From: Rhodanobacteraceae bacterium
Lineage (GTDB): Bacteria > Pseudomonadota > Gammaproteobacteria > Xanthomonadales > SZUA-5
Direction of reading: 5' to 3'
Assembly (NCBI GenBank): GCA_016713135.1
Contig: JADJPR010000022.1
Location: forward strand, 62,001 to 126,000
DNA length: 64,000 bases
Below the pieces are notes generated by a model. That model did no database searches. It saw only the letters and a list, made by a program, of their open reading frames with translations, and was not told the origin of the DNA. This document shows, piece after piece, positions 33,747-42,660 of this stretch (position 1 is its first letter; each line of letters opens with the position of its first letter). The position numbers and the translations under genes are program-made.

Positions 33747-34820
33747 ATGCAAGCCATCGACTGCGGCCGCCACAATCGTTTCCTGCGCGCCCTGCGCCGC
33801 CAGCCGGTGGACACCACGCCGGTCTGGGTGATGCGCCAGGCCGGGCGCTACCTGCCGGAGTATCGCGCCACGCGCGAACGCGCCGGCAGTTTCATGAACC
33901 TCTGCCGCTCGCCGGAGATGGCCTGCGAAGTGACCCTGCAGCCGATCGATCGCTTCGAACTGGACGCGGCGATCCTGTTCTCGGACATCCTGACGATTCC
34001 GGACGCGATGGGCCTGGGGCTCTCCTTTGCCGAGGGCGAGGGCCCGCGCTTCGCCCATCCGCTGCGCACGCTGGACGCCATCGAACGCCTCGGCGTGCCG
34101 GACCCGGAGGTCGAGCTGCGCTATGTGCCGGACGCGGTGCGCCTGATCCGCCAGGAGCTGCGCGGCCGCGTGCCGCTGATCGGCTTCGCCGGCAGCCCGT
34201 GGACCCTGGCCTGCTACATGGTCGAGGGCGGCCCGACCGAGCGCTTCGCCCACATCAAGCGCCTGATGTGGGACCACCCGGATGCGTTGCACCAGTTGCT
34301 CGACGTGCTGACCCGTTCGGTGCGGGTCTACCTGGAGGCGCAGATCCGTGCCGGCGCCCAGGCGGTGATGATCTTCGACTCCTGGGGCGGCGTGCTCGCG
34401 CCGGGCGACTATCGCGAATTCTCGCAGTCCAATCTGACGCGCCTGGCGCAGAGCATCGACCGTGGCCCGGACAACGTGCCGGTGATCGTGTTCAGCCGCG
34501 GCGCCAACGGGCACCTGGAAGCGCTGAGCCAGATCGGCGCCAACGCGCTCGGGGTCGACTGGACCGTGTCCCTGGGCGAGGCGCGCTCGCGCACCGGCGG
34601 CCGCGTCGCGCTGCAGGGCAACCTCGACCCGGCAGCAATGTACGCCTCCCCGGCCAGCCTGCGCCAGCAGGTCGACATGGTCCTGCGCGATTACGGCGGC
34701 GGCCCCGGCCACGTGTTCAACCTCGGCCACGGCATCACCCCGGACGTCAATCCGGAGCAGATGCATGTGCTGGTCGACGCGGTGCACGAGTTCGGCAAAC
34801 GGCGCGATCTTCTGGCCTGA
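33747..34820 (+). CDS. hemE: uroporphyrinogen decarboxylase
   Basis: A 357-residue haem-pathway enzyme that decarboxylates uroporphyrinogen III to coproporphyrinogen III. The N-terminal PVWVMRQAGRYLPEYR and the middle LIGFAGSPWTLACYMVEGG motifs are the family signatures, and FNLGHGITPDVNPEQM closes the protein. It converges with the sensor kinase gene with 39 bp between the stops. Nothing is unusual. Confidence 0.97.
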   Translation: MQAIDCGRHNRFLRALRRQPVDTTPVWVMRQAGRYLPEYRATRERAGSFMNLCRSPEMACEVTLQPIDRFELDAAILFSDILTIPDAMGLGLSFAEGEGPRFAHPLRTLDAIERLGVPDPEVELRYVPDAVRLIRQELRGRVPLIGFAGSPWTLACYMVEGGPTERFAHIKRLMWDHPDALHQLLDVLTRSVRVYLEAQIRAGAQAVMIFDSWGGVLAPGDYREFSQSNLTRLAQSIDRGPDNVPVIVFSRGANGHLEALSQIGANALGVDWTVSLGEARSRTGGRVALQGNLDPAAMYASPASLRQQVDMVLRDYGGGPGHVFNLGHGITPDVNPEQMHVLVDAVHEFGKRRDLLA

Positions 34821-34859
34821 CGCTGCAGCGCGCGACACCGGAGCGCCGCAAGCCCGAGG

Positions 34860-37800
34860 TCACGCATGCCGGTGGCAACACTGCTCGATTGCCGCACAGA
34901 GGACCAGCGGATCGACCGGCTTGGCCACATGCGCGGCAAATCCAGCCTCGATCCCGCGTGCGCGGTCGGCTGGCGTGACCCGGCCGGTCACCGCGATCAG
35001 CGGCAGCGCGGGGAATTGCGTGCGCAGCAGCTGTGCCAGTTCCACGCCGCTCATCCCGGGCAGGTCCCAGTCGATCAGAGCCGCGTCGAAGGCCTGCGAC
35101 TGCAGGGCAATCAGCGCCGCGAGCGCATCCGCCTCGCAGCGCGCGTGGGCGCCGGCGCAGTCGAGCACGGCCTGCATGCACTCGCGCGCCGCAGGGTCGT
35201 CGTCGACCACCAGCAAGCTCAGGCCGGTGAGCGCCGGTGCGCCGACCGGCTTTGCGGGAAAAGGCGTCGCCGCTGGCAGTTCGGCCGCGGCCAGCTCGAG
35301 CACGAAGCAACTCCCGGCGCCCGGCTCGGATTCCACCCACAGCCGGCCACCCATGCGCTCGGCCAGGTTGCGGCTGATCGCCAGCCCAAGGCCGGTGCCG
35401 GGCGCCGCGCGCTCGTCGCCGACGCGCTCGAAGGGCTGGAACAGGCGCTCGACCTGAGCCGGCGCCAGGCCCGGCCCGGTGTCCCGCACGCGCAGCTGCA
35501 CGCGCCCGTCGGCGGCCTCGGCGTTGATCGCAATCCCGCCCTGCACGGTGAACTTGACCGCGTTGCCGACCAGGTTCTCGACGATCTGACGCAGGCGCAG
35601 GGCGTCCGCCAGCACGCCCAGTTGCGGATCGATCCCGCAGTGGAAGCTGAGGCCGCGCGCATGCGCCTGGGCCTGGTGATGCGCCATGGATCCTGCGAGC
35701 GCCTCGTCCAGCGCCACCGGAGCTGTCGCCAGCGGCTCGGGGCGCGCCTGCATGCGGCTCCAGTCGAGCATGTCGTCGAGCAGTCGCGCGAGCTGCTGGC
35801 CAGCGTCCTGCAGCAGTCCCAGGTAGCGCTGCGCAGTGCTGGCCAGCGGCTGATCCTGCAGCAGTCGCGCCATGCCCAGCACGCCATTCAATGGATTGCG
35901 GATCTCGTGGCTCAGTTCGGCCATCAGGGCGGTGCGTTCGACCGCCAGGCGTTCGGCCCACTGCGTCTGACGGCGCGACTCCGCGAGTTCCGCGGCAGCG
36001 CGCTGCCGTCGCAGGCGCCAGCGCCAGACGGCCCACAGCGAGAGCAGTACCAGCGCCAGGTAGGCGAGCACCGCCGCCGGACCGCGCCACCAAGGCGGCT
36101 GCACGCGAAACCGCCACAGCAAGGGATTGGCAGCCGCCTGTCCGTGGCCGTCCCAGGCGCGCACTTCGAGGGTGTAGTCGCCGGCGGGCAGGGTGCCGAA
36201 GAAGCGTTCGGGCTGCGCCGACGGGGCACTGAAATCGCGCTCCCATCCATGCACGCGGAAGCTGAAGCGCTGCGCCTGCGGCCGTGCCAGCGAGGCCAGC
36301 CGCACGGCCACGCGCAGGTCGCGGTCATCGGCTGCCAGCGTGGCCTGTGCCTGTGGCGCCAGTTCCCGCCAACTCGCGCCGTCGGCCACGCGCAGGTATT
36401 CGAAGCGCAGTTCGGCTGCGGGCGGCCGGGGGGAGGTGTGGTCTGGATCGACACGTACCAGGCCGTCCTCGCTGCCCAGCCAGAGCATGCCCTCGGGGTC
36501 GACATGCATCGGGCGGTCGCTGAACTCGCGCGTGGGCAGGCCGTCGCGGGTGTCGAAGGCTTCGAGGATGTCGCGCTCCGGGAAATAGCGATACAGCCCC
36601 TGCGGACCGCTCAGCCAGAGCGCGCCGCCGCGCCATGCCAACGCGCCCACCGTCTGCATCTCGACGAAATCGCGCGGGGCCCAGTGCTCGTCGCGAAGCA
36701 GCCCTGCGCGCCAGCGGTAGCGCACGAGCTGGCCATCCACCATTGCGTACAGCGTGTCCGCCGCAACGATCGCCCAGGCATCGACCCGGGCCCCGCCGAC
36801 CAGGGTCTGCCAGCCGTCCGCAGAGCGCGCGTACAGTCCGCGGTCGGTGGCCACCCAGGTGCGCGCATCGATCCCTGCGCCGATCTGTTGCACTTCGCTG
36901 CCCGCGAGCGCATCTGCGGCGAAGGGCAGGTGCTCCACCCGGCCGCTGGCGGGATCGATGCGGTTGATCCCCGAGCCCATCGCCGCCGCCCAGACCTGCC
37001 CCTGGCGGTCGCGGTAGAGCAGGTCGACCAGGCCACCGGTCAGTTGCCCGGCCGTCCACTGCTGCCAGGGCTGCAACTGGCCCGCGTTGTCGATCCGCGC
37101 CCGCAGCAAGCCGTCCTGGTGCCCCACCCAGAGCTCGCCGTCGCGGTCGGCGAGCACCGCCCACACACGCGGCTGGTCGCTTCCGGGGAGCGCAATGCGG
37201 TCGATCGCACCGGTTGCCGGGGCCAGCCGGTGCAGCCCGGCATTCAGCGTCGCAATCCAGACGCGGCCCTGCGCATCGCGCGCCACGCCGCGCACGCGGC
37301 CGTCGCGCAGTCCGCCCTCGCTGCCGGTGCGCGGCTGCCAGGCCCGGAAGCGTTCGGCACTCGCGGGCAAGTGCAGCAGCCCGCCACCCATGCTTCCCAG
37401 CCACAGGCCGCCGTCGCGGTCGGCGATTGCCGTCCACAGCGCCTGCTGCGGCACGCCACCGCGGCTGCCCGCGACAAACTCGATGCGCTGCGACTGACCG
37501 TCGACGCTCCGCAGCAGTTCACCAAGGCCGCCGATCCAGTCGCCACGCGCGGCCGGCAGCAGCATTCGCGCGCGGCCGGGCAGGGCGAGCAGAGGCAGCG
37601 GAGCGCAGCGCGCGGTGCGGGTGGCGTCGACCGTGCACAATCGCCCGTCGCGGGTCGTGAACCACGGAGCATCCTGGCGCCATGCGAGCCCGTAAACCGC
37701 GGGCTCCGGCTCACCCGGTGCGGGGGTGACTACGGCCATGGTCGTGGAGCCGGCATCGAAACGCCACAGCTGGCGGTCCAGGGTCATCAGCCAGACCGCG

Positions 37801-38381
37801 CCATCCGGCGCCCCGAGCACGTCGAACAGATGCGCGCCGTTCTCCCCCGGTGCCTGGTGCTGCGCGAGCACCCGGCCATCGCCGTCGAACTCGATCAACC
37901 CGGCGCCATAGCTGCCGGCCCACAGGCGACCGGGAGTCGAGCTCAGCGACCAGAGTTCGAGGGGTTCGGCATGCTGCACCGCAGTCAGGTCGATGCGCTC
38001 GAAATCATCCCGGCGCTGGCGCCAGCGCGCCAGGTGGCCGCCCTGTGTCGCAATCCAGACCTGCCCGCGGGCATCCACATGCAGTGCCTCCACCGAGGTG
38101 CTGGCCAGGGCATGCTCCTGCTCCAGCCGTGCGGGATAAGCCTGGAAGCCGTGGCCATCATGCCGCACCAGGCCGTTGGCGGTGCCGATCCACAGCCGCG
38201 CCTGCGCATCCTGCGCGAGCACCTGCACCTGGCGCGATGGCAGGCCCTGCTCGGTGCCGTAGACCTCGAACACCGGCGGCGCCAGCGCCGCGTCCGCGGC
38301 CGGTGCTTGCCAAGGCGCGGCGCAGGCCGCCAACATCCAGCCCAGGCACCCTCGCCACTTCAGGTCCGCGCTCCGCCCCAT
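34860..38381 (-). CDS. hybrid two-component sensor kinase with Reg_prop beta-propeller and receiver
   Basis: A 1173-residue hybrid histidine kinase. After a short signal or anchor, about residues 30-660 form periplasmic Reg_prop propeller repeats (LWIGTANGLVRHDG, LWVGHQDGLLRA, WVATDRGLYA). A Y_Y_Y-like domain follows, then one membrane span near 770, a HisKA domain with SHEIRNPLNGVLGM (phospho-His near 825), a HATPase_c domain with DTGPGLAPAQ and GLGLAISRNLAERMGG, and a receiver (about 1047-1170) with phospho-acceptor Asp near 1102 in DWDLPGMSG. No cognate regulator or HPt is adjacent. Its start overlaps the start of the divergent GTPase gene. Ligand and output are unknown. Confidence 0.9.
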   Translation of the reverse strand: MGRSADLKWRGCLGWMLAACAAPWQAPAADAALAPPVFEVYGTEQGLPSRQVQVLAQDAQARLWIGTANGLVRHDGHGFQAYPARLEQEHALASTSVEALHVDARGQVWIATQGGHLARWRQRRDDFERIDLTAVQHAEPLELWSLSSTPGRLWAGSYGAGLIEFDGDGRVLAQHQAPGENGAHLFDVLGAPDGAVWLMTLDRQLWRFDAGSTTMAVVTPAPGEPEPAVYGLAWRQDAPWFTTRDGRLCTVDATRTARCAPLPLLALPGRARMLLPAARGDWIGGLGELLRSVDGQSQRIEFVAGSRGGVPQQALWTAIADRDGGLWLGSMGGGLLHLPASAERFRAWQPRTGSEGGLRDGRVRGVARDAQGRVWIATLNAGLHRLAPATGAIDRIALPGSDQPRVWAVLADRDGELWVGHQDGLLRARIDNAGQLQPWQQWTAGQLTGGLVDLLYRDRQGQVWAAAMGSGINRIDPASGRVEHLPFAADALAGSEVQQIGAGIDARTWVATDRGLYARSADGWQTLVGGARVDAWAIVAADTLYAMVDGQLVRYRWRAGLLRDEHWAPRDFVEMQTVGALAWRGGALWLSGPQGLYRYFPERDILEAFDTRDGLPTREFSDRPMHVDPEGMLWLGSEDGLVRVDPDHTSPRPPAAELRFEYLRVADGASWRELAPQAQATLAADDRDLRVAVRLASLARPQAQRFSFRVHGWERDFSAPSAQPERFFGTLPAGDYTLEVRAWDGHGQAAANPLLWRFRVQPPWWRGPAAVLAYLALVLLSLWAVWRWRLRRQRAAAELAESRRQTQWAERLAVERTALMAELSHEIRNPLNGVLGMARLLQDQPLASTAQRYLGLLQDAGQQLARLLDDMLDWSRMQARPEPLATAPVALDEALAGSMAHHQAQAHARGLSFHCGIDPQLGVLADALRLRQIVENLVGNAVKFTVQGGIAINAEAADGRVQLRVRDTGPGLAPAQVERLFQPFERVGDERAAPGTGLGLAISRNLAERMGGRLWVESEPGAGSCFVLELAAAELPAATPFPAKPVGAPALTGLSLLVVDDDPAARECMQAVLDCAGAHARCEADALAALIALQSQAFDAALIDWDLPGMSGVELAQLLRTQFPALPLIAVTGRVTPADRARGIEAGFAAHVAKPVDPLVLCAAIEQCCHRHA

Positions 38382-39873
38382 GCCCGACGCCCCCCTGACC
38401 CCGCGCATCCGCCAGTTGCTGGCCGTGCTGGTGATCGCGAGCACGGTCGGCCTGTTGCTGAGTGTGGTCTACGCCACCGACGCCGTGTTGTCGATCATCG
38501 AACGCCTGCAGCGGCTCCCGGACTGGCTGGCTGCGCTCACCGCAATGCTGTTGCTGGCGCTGCTGGGCCTCAGCGGCTGGCTGCTGTGGCGATTGCTGCG
38601 TCCGCGCCGCGCCGCGCAGCAGCCGCAGCCGAAAGCGCCGGTGGACCGCAGCGGCGTGGAACACCGGCTGTCCTCGGTCGCTTTGCCCGAGGCTGCGGCG
38701 CCGCTGCGGGCGGAACTCGCAGAACTCGACCGCCGCGCGGGCCTGGACCAGGTGCAGGTGGCGCTGTTCGGCGATGTCAGCGCCGGCAAGTCCAGCCTGA
38801 TCCGCGCGCTGGTGCCAGGCGCCCAGGTCGCGGTGGACGTGCGCGCCGGCACCACCCGCAGCGTCAGCCATCACCAGGGCACGCTGCCCGGCGGCGCCAC
38901 TTTGCAACTGGCCGATGTGCCCGGCACCGCCGAATGGCAGGGCGAGGCGCGCGCGGTGGCCGCGCGCGAGGAGGCGCTGCGCGCGCACGTGGTCGCCTAC
39001 GTCTGCGATGGCGATCTGACGCGCACCCAGGGCGATGAGATCGGATGGCTGCGCGGCTTCGGCAAGCCGCTCTTGCTGGTGCTGAACAAGGCGGACCGCT
39101 ATCGCCCGGAGGAGTTGCAGGTGCTCGCCGCACGCCTGCGCGAGCGCACCGGGCTGCAGCCGCTGCCGGTCAGCGCCGGCGGCAGCGAGAGCGTGCTGGT
39201 GCGCCTGCCCGATGGCCGCGAGGAGGTGCGCGAGCGACCGCGCCCGCCGCAGTTGCTGCCCTTGCTGGCGGCGCTCGACGAGGTGGCCGAGTACGGGCCG
39301 TCCGAGTACGAGGGCGCGCGCGAACGCGCGGTGCTTGGCGCGCTCGACCTCAAGCTCGGTGCCATCGAGGCGGAACAGCGCCAGCGCGAGGCCCAGACGC
39401 TGGTCCGCGACTACGCGCGCAAGGCGGCGCTCGGCGCGTTGGCCGCGGTGGCGCCGGGCAGCGACCTGGTGATCCAGGGCGTGCTCGCCACGCGCCTGCT
39501 GTCCGAGCTCTGCGGGGTCTACCAGGTGCCGCTGAAGTCGATCGACCTCGACCAGTTCGTGCAGCTTGCCGGCGGCCGGCTGCGCGGCAGTGCGGCGCTG
39601 ATCCTGGCGATCGCGGGCAATGCGATGAAGGCCTTCCCTGGCCTCGGTACCGTCGGCGGCGGGCTGGTGCACGCGGTGGCTTACGCGATGATCTTCGACA
39701 GTCTCGGCCGCGCCGTGGCCGACACTCTCGCGCGCGGCGACGGCTTCGACCGCAAGGCCGCGCTCGCGCGCTTCGATGCTGGCCTCGCCGACCGCTCGCG
39801 CCTGATGCAACTCGCTCCAGACATGCTCAAGCTCGTGCTCGCCTCGCGCGGCGAGAAAGGGGGCGAGCCGTGA
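38380..39873 (+). CDS. membrane-associated DUF697-type GTPase, first of a pair
   Basis: A 497-residue protein with two N-terminal membrane segments (about residues 12-40 and 50-72), a G domain (P-loop GDVSAGKSS at 131-139, DVPGT, NKAD) and a C-terminal hydrophobic DUF697-like part (GALAAVAPGSDLVIQGVLATRL). This pattern is shared with YcjF/YcjX-related and Era-like GTPases. Its ATG at 38380 overlaps the divergent start of the sensor kinase by 2 bp (CATG). A YceI protein and a second GTPase follow. The cellular role is unknown. Confidence 0.85.
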   Translation: MPDAPLTPRIRQLLAVLVIASTVGLLLSVVYATDAVLSIIERLQRLPDWLAALTAMLLLALLGLSGWLLWRLLRPRRAAQQPQPKAPVDRSGVEHRLSSVALPEAAAPLRAELAELDRRAGLDQVQVALFGDVSAGKSSLIRALVPGAQVAVDVRAGTTRSVSHHQGTLPGGATLQLADVPGTAEWQGEARAVAAREEALRAHVVAYVCDGDLTRTQGDEIGWLRGFGKPLLLVLNKADRYRPEELQVLAARLRERTGLQPLPVSAGGSESVLVRLPDGREEVRERPRPPQLLPLLAALDEVAEYGPSEYEGARERAVLGALDLKLGAIEAEQRQREAQTLVRDYARKAALGALAAVAPGSDLVIQGVLATRLLSELCGVYQVPLKSIDLDQFVQLAGGRLRGSAALILAIAGNAMKAFPGLGTVGGGLVHAVAYAMIFDSLGRAVADTLARGDGFDRKAALARFDAGLADRSRLMQLAPDMLKLVLASRGEKGGEP

Positions 39874-39925
39874 TCGGCCTTGTTCGCTTGTGGACTTCTT
39901 GTCGCGCTCTGGTGGGCTGCATTTG

Positions 39926-40070
39926 GGGACGCAAAGGGACGCAAAGGACGCAAAGGACGCGAAGGAGTGCAGGAGCGGGTTCAGTCATTGACCTGGCGAC
40001 CGGCGCCCTTGCTGACCTTCGACGCTTTTCTTTGCGTCCTTTGCGTCCCTTTGCGTCCTTTGCGTTCCCA
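39926..40070. repeat. intergenic inverted repeat with 9-bp tandem arms (GGACGCAAA type)
   Basis: Left arm 39926-39969 repeats GGACGCAAA (with one GGGACGCAAA variant), and right arm 40028-40070 repeats its complement TTTGCGTCC. The spacer is about 58 nt. A related element with the same motif lies at 46911-47055. The right arm ends 6 nt before the start used here for the YceI gene. Confidence 0.75.
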
Positions 40071-40076
40071 TGTTCC

Positions 40077-40694
40077 TTGCCTCGGCCGAAGCGCGCGGCT
40101 GTCGCGACGCTTACACTGGCGGCAGCGATTGCGGCGAGCGCAGGCCACGCGGCGCCGGTCGAGTACCGCTTCGACCCGGTGCATTCGACGCTCTATTTCC
40201 ATGCCGACCACATGGGCTTTTCCACCTCGGTCGGACGGTTCACGCGCTGGGAGGGCGGGTTCACCTTCGATCCGGACAACCCGACGGCGAACCGCGCCGA
40301 GGTGCGGGTCGAGATCGGGTCGCTGGACCTGGGCGATGCCAACTGGAACCGCACCATGCTCGGGCGCAAGTGGTTCGATGCCGAGCGCTATCCGCAGGCG
40401 CGCTTCGTCGGCAGCCGTTTCGAGATGACCGGGGAGCGCACGGCCAGGCTGCACGGCGAGCTGACGCTCAAGGACCAGACCCATCCGCTGACGCTGGATG
40501 TGCGCATCAACCGCATCGGCACCCATCCGTACACGCTGAAGGCCACCGCGGGCTTCTCAGCCAGCGCAACGATCCCGCGCGCCAGTTTTGGCCTCGACGC
40601 CCTGCCGGGCACGCTCGCCGATGCGGTCAAGCTGCGCATCGAGGTCGAAGGCCAGCGCGCCAAGCCAATGCCCCGCAAGCCAGGTAAACGATGA
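40077..40694 (+). CDS. YceI-family periplasmic lipid-binding protein
   Basis: A 205-residue YceI family protein: a signal peptide (PRPKRAAVATLTLAAAIAAS, cut near SAGHAA) and a lipocalin-like barrel with the family start VEYRFDPVHSTLYFHADHMG. YceI proteins bind isoprenoid-like molecules. No ATG exists in the right frame; the TTG at 40077 is the best start and has no Shine-Dalgarno, because a repeat arm ends 6 nt upstream. An ATG at 40070 is in another frame. The stop overlaps the second GTPase gene by 4 bp (ATGA). Confidence 0.85.
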   Translation: MPRPKRAAVATLTLAAAIAASAGHAAPVEYRFDPVHSTLYFHADHMGFSTSVGRFTRWEGGFTFDPDNPTANRAEVRVEIGSLDLGDANWNRTMLGRKWFDAERYPQARFVGSRFEMTGERTARLHGELTLKDQTHPLTLDVRINRIGTHPYTLKATAGFSASATIPRASFGLDALPGTLADAVKLRIEVEGQRAKPMPRKPGKR

Positions 40695-41986
40695 GCAGTG
40701 ACGCCTCCAGCACGCAGCAGCGCCACCTGGCGCAGGCCGTCGACAGCCTGCGCGCGCTGATCGAGGACCCGAACCTGCCGGGCGAAGTCCGGCGCGCGCT
40801 GGAGCCCGAGTTCGCCGAGGTCGAGCGGCTGATCGCCAAACTGGAACAGGGCGAGTTGCACGTCGCGGTGTTCGGCCGCGTCAGCGTCGGCAAGTCGGCG
40901 CTGCTGAACGCGCTGGTCGGCGCGTCGACCTTCGTCGTCGGCGTGCTGCACGGCACCACCACCACGCGCGAGAGCGCGCAGTGGCAGCGCATCGGCGATT
41001 CCGGCGTGCACCTGATCGACACCCCGGGCATCAACGAGATCGACGGCGCCGAGCGCGAGCGACTGGCGCGGCACGTGGCCAGTCGCGCGGACCTGGTGAT
41101 CTTCGTGGTCGAGGGCGATCTCACCGCGACCGAAGGCGCGGCGCTGCACGAACTGGCGGAAACCCGCCGCCCGATGCTGCTGGTGCTGAACAAGGCAGAC
41201 CGTTTCACCCGCGCCGAGCGCGAATCCTTGCTGCAGCGTCTGCGCAGCCACACCCAGGGCCTGCTGCGGCCGGACCAGGTGCTGGCCGCCAGCGCACTGC
41301 CGGCCCAGCGGCGGGTGATCCGCATCGACGCGCAGGGCAACGAGAGCGAATCGCTGGAAACGCCGCCCGCGGATGTCGCCGAGGTGCGTTCGCGCATGTA
41401 CGAGGTGCTCGCCAGCGAGGGCAAGACGCTCGCGGCGCTCAATGCCGGCCTGTTCGCCGGGCGCCTGTCGGACGAGGTCGGGCGGCGCCTGACCGAGGTG
41501 CGCGCGGACGTCGCCGACAAGCTGATCCGCAACTACGCGCTGGGCAAGGGCGTCGCGGTGGGCATGAACCCGGTGCCGCTGGCCGATCTGGCCGCGGCGG
41601 CAGGCCTGGACATCGCCCTGGTCATGCACCTCGGCCATGTCTACGGACTGCCGTTGACCAAGGCCGAGGCGGGCGAACTGGTGCTCAAGATCGCCGCCCA
41701 GATCGCGGTGCTGATGGGCGCGATCTGGGGCGTCAACGTGCTCGCCAGCGCGCTCAAGGGCATCAGCGTGGGCCTGTCGACCGCACTGACCGCCGGCGCG
41801 CAGGGCGCGCTGGCCTATTTCTCGACCTACCTCACCGGCCGCGCGGCGCAGGCCTACCTCGCCAACGGCAAGAGCTGGGGCGAGAAGGGCCCCAAGCGGG
41901 TGGTCGAGGAAATCCTGGACAGCCTGGATCGCGACTCGATCCTGAAGGACGCGCGCGCCGAGATCCTGGCGCGGCTCAAGGCCTGA
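40691..41986 (+). CDS. DUF697-type GTPase, second of a pair
   Basis: A 431-residue GTPase with P-loop GRVSVGKSALLNAL at 62-75, DTPGIN, NKAD and a C-terminal membrane-like part with VGMNPVPLADLAAAAGLDIAL, a DUF697-like signature. Unlike the first GTPase it has no N-terminal membrane spans. It is translationally coupled to YceI and so to the GTPase at 38380, giving a three-gene unit. A hairpin follows at 41989-42017. Confidence 0.87.
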   Translation: MSSDASSTQQRHLAQAVDSLRALIEDPNLPGEVRRALEPEFAEVERLIAKLEQGELHVAVFGRVSVGKSALLNALVGASTFVVGVLHGTTTTRESAQWQRIGDSGVHLIDTPGINEIDGAERERLARHVASRADLVIFVVEGDLTATEGAALHELAETRRPMLLVLNKADRFTRAERESLLQRLRSHTQGLLRPDQVLAASALPAQRRVIRIDAQGNESESLETPPADVAEVRSRMYEVLASEGKTLAALNAGLFAGRLSDEVGRRLTEVRADVADKLIRNYALGKGVAVGMNPVPLADLAAAAGLDIALVMHLGHVYGLPLTKAEAGELVLKIAAQIAVLMGAIWGVNVLASALKGISVGLSTALTAGAQGALAYFSTYLTGRAAQAYLANGKSWGEKGPKRVVEEILDSLDRDSILKDARAEILARLKA

Positions 41987-41988
41987 GA

Positions 41989-42017
41989 GGATCACGGCGG
42001 CCCTTGCCGCCGGGATC
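41989..42017 (+). terminator. strong hairpin after the GTPase operon
   Basis: GGATC-CGGCGGC pairs with GCCGCCG-GGATCC around a short loop, 2 bp after the GTPase stop. There is no T-tract, so intrinsic termination is uncertain. Further palindromes rich in GAGCTTGC (for example 42091-42120) fill the rest of the 190-bp gap before the next gene. Confidence 0.45.
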
Positions 42018-42177
42018 CGTCTGTACGGCTGAATTCAGGAGGCTCCATACCCGCCGGGCGGAGCTTGCCCCGCGGTGGTTCCATGCCCGTAACAGAGCTT
42101 GCTCGAGCTTGCTCTGCTGTTGCGCCTCATCTCGAACCAGGGTCGCGATTTAGCGCAGGCGCAGGCAGACTGCGCAG

Positions 42178-42645
42178 ATGAACTTCGAACACATCGTCGC
42201 CATCAACGATCCCGCGGATCCCTCCGTGCGCCCGGTCTCGGGTGAGTCGCTGTGGGCCTTGCTGTTGCTCAGCGTGCGTGATCCGCGCTTGCTGCGACCG
42301 GACCTCGATCATGTCGAAATCAGCGCGAAGGGCCCGTTGGAATGGGAGCGGCGGATCGACTTCGGTCGTCTGGAAGTGCGCGACCGCGTGCATGCGGACC
42401 CTGTCCGCGGGCTGATCGTGCAGCAGATCCTGGCACCCGACGCGCTGGCCGGGGGCAGCCGCAGCATGGCGATGGAGGCGCCCGCCGAGGGCGTGCTGGT
42501 GCTGCGATTCAGCTACCACAGTCCGCACATCGATGCCGACCCCGAGGTCACCGACGCGCACCGCGCGGCTTTCCGCTCGGCCTATTTGCAGGCCGATGTC
42601 GCGCAGGTGGCGATGCTGCGGGAGTTGATCCAGGCCGCGGACTGA
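42178..42645 (+). CDS. SRPBCC/DUF1857-like protein
   Basis: A 155-residue soluble protein resembling the DUF1857 (AtaL-like) branch of the SRPBCC superfamily: it begins MNFEHIVAINDP, with SGESLWALLLLSVRDP and LIVQQILAPDAL. The fold typically binds a hydrophobic ligand. No signal peptide or membrane segment. It converges with the saccharopine-dehydrogenase-like gene, with 15 bp between them. No function is assigned. Confidence 0.7.
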   Translation: MNFEHIVAINDPADPSVRPVSGESLWALLLLSVRDPRLLRPDLDHVEISAKGPLEWERRIDFGRLEVRDRVHADPVRGLIVQQILAPDALAGGSRSMAMEAPAEGVLVLRFSYHSPHIDADPEVTDAHRAAFRSAYLQADVAQVAMLRELIQAAD

Positions 42646-42660
42646 GCCGCCTTGCGCGCC

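Noticed and set aside
34866..39038. Open frame of about 1390 codons on the plus strand, antisense to the sensor kinase
   Set aside because: The minus strand encodes a full hybrid kinase with all motifs; the plus-strand product is low-complexity and without domains.
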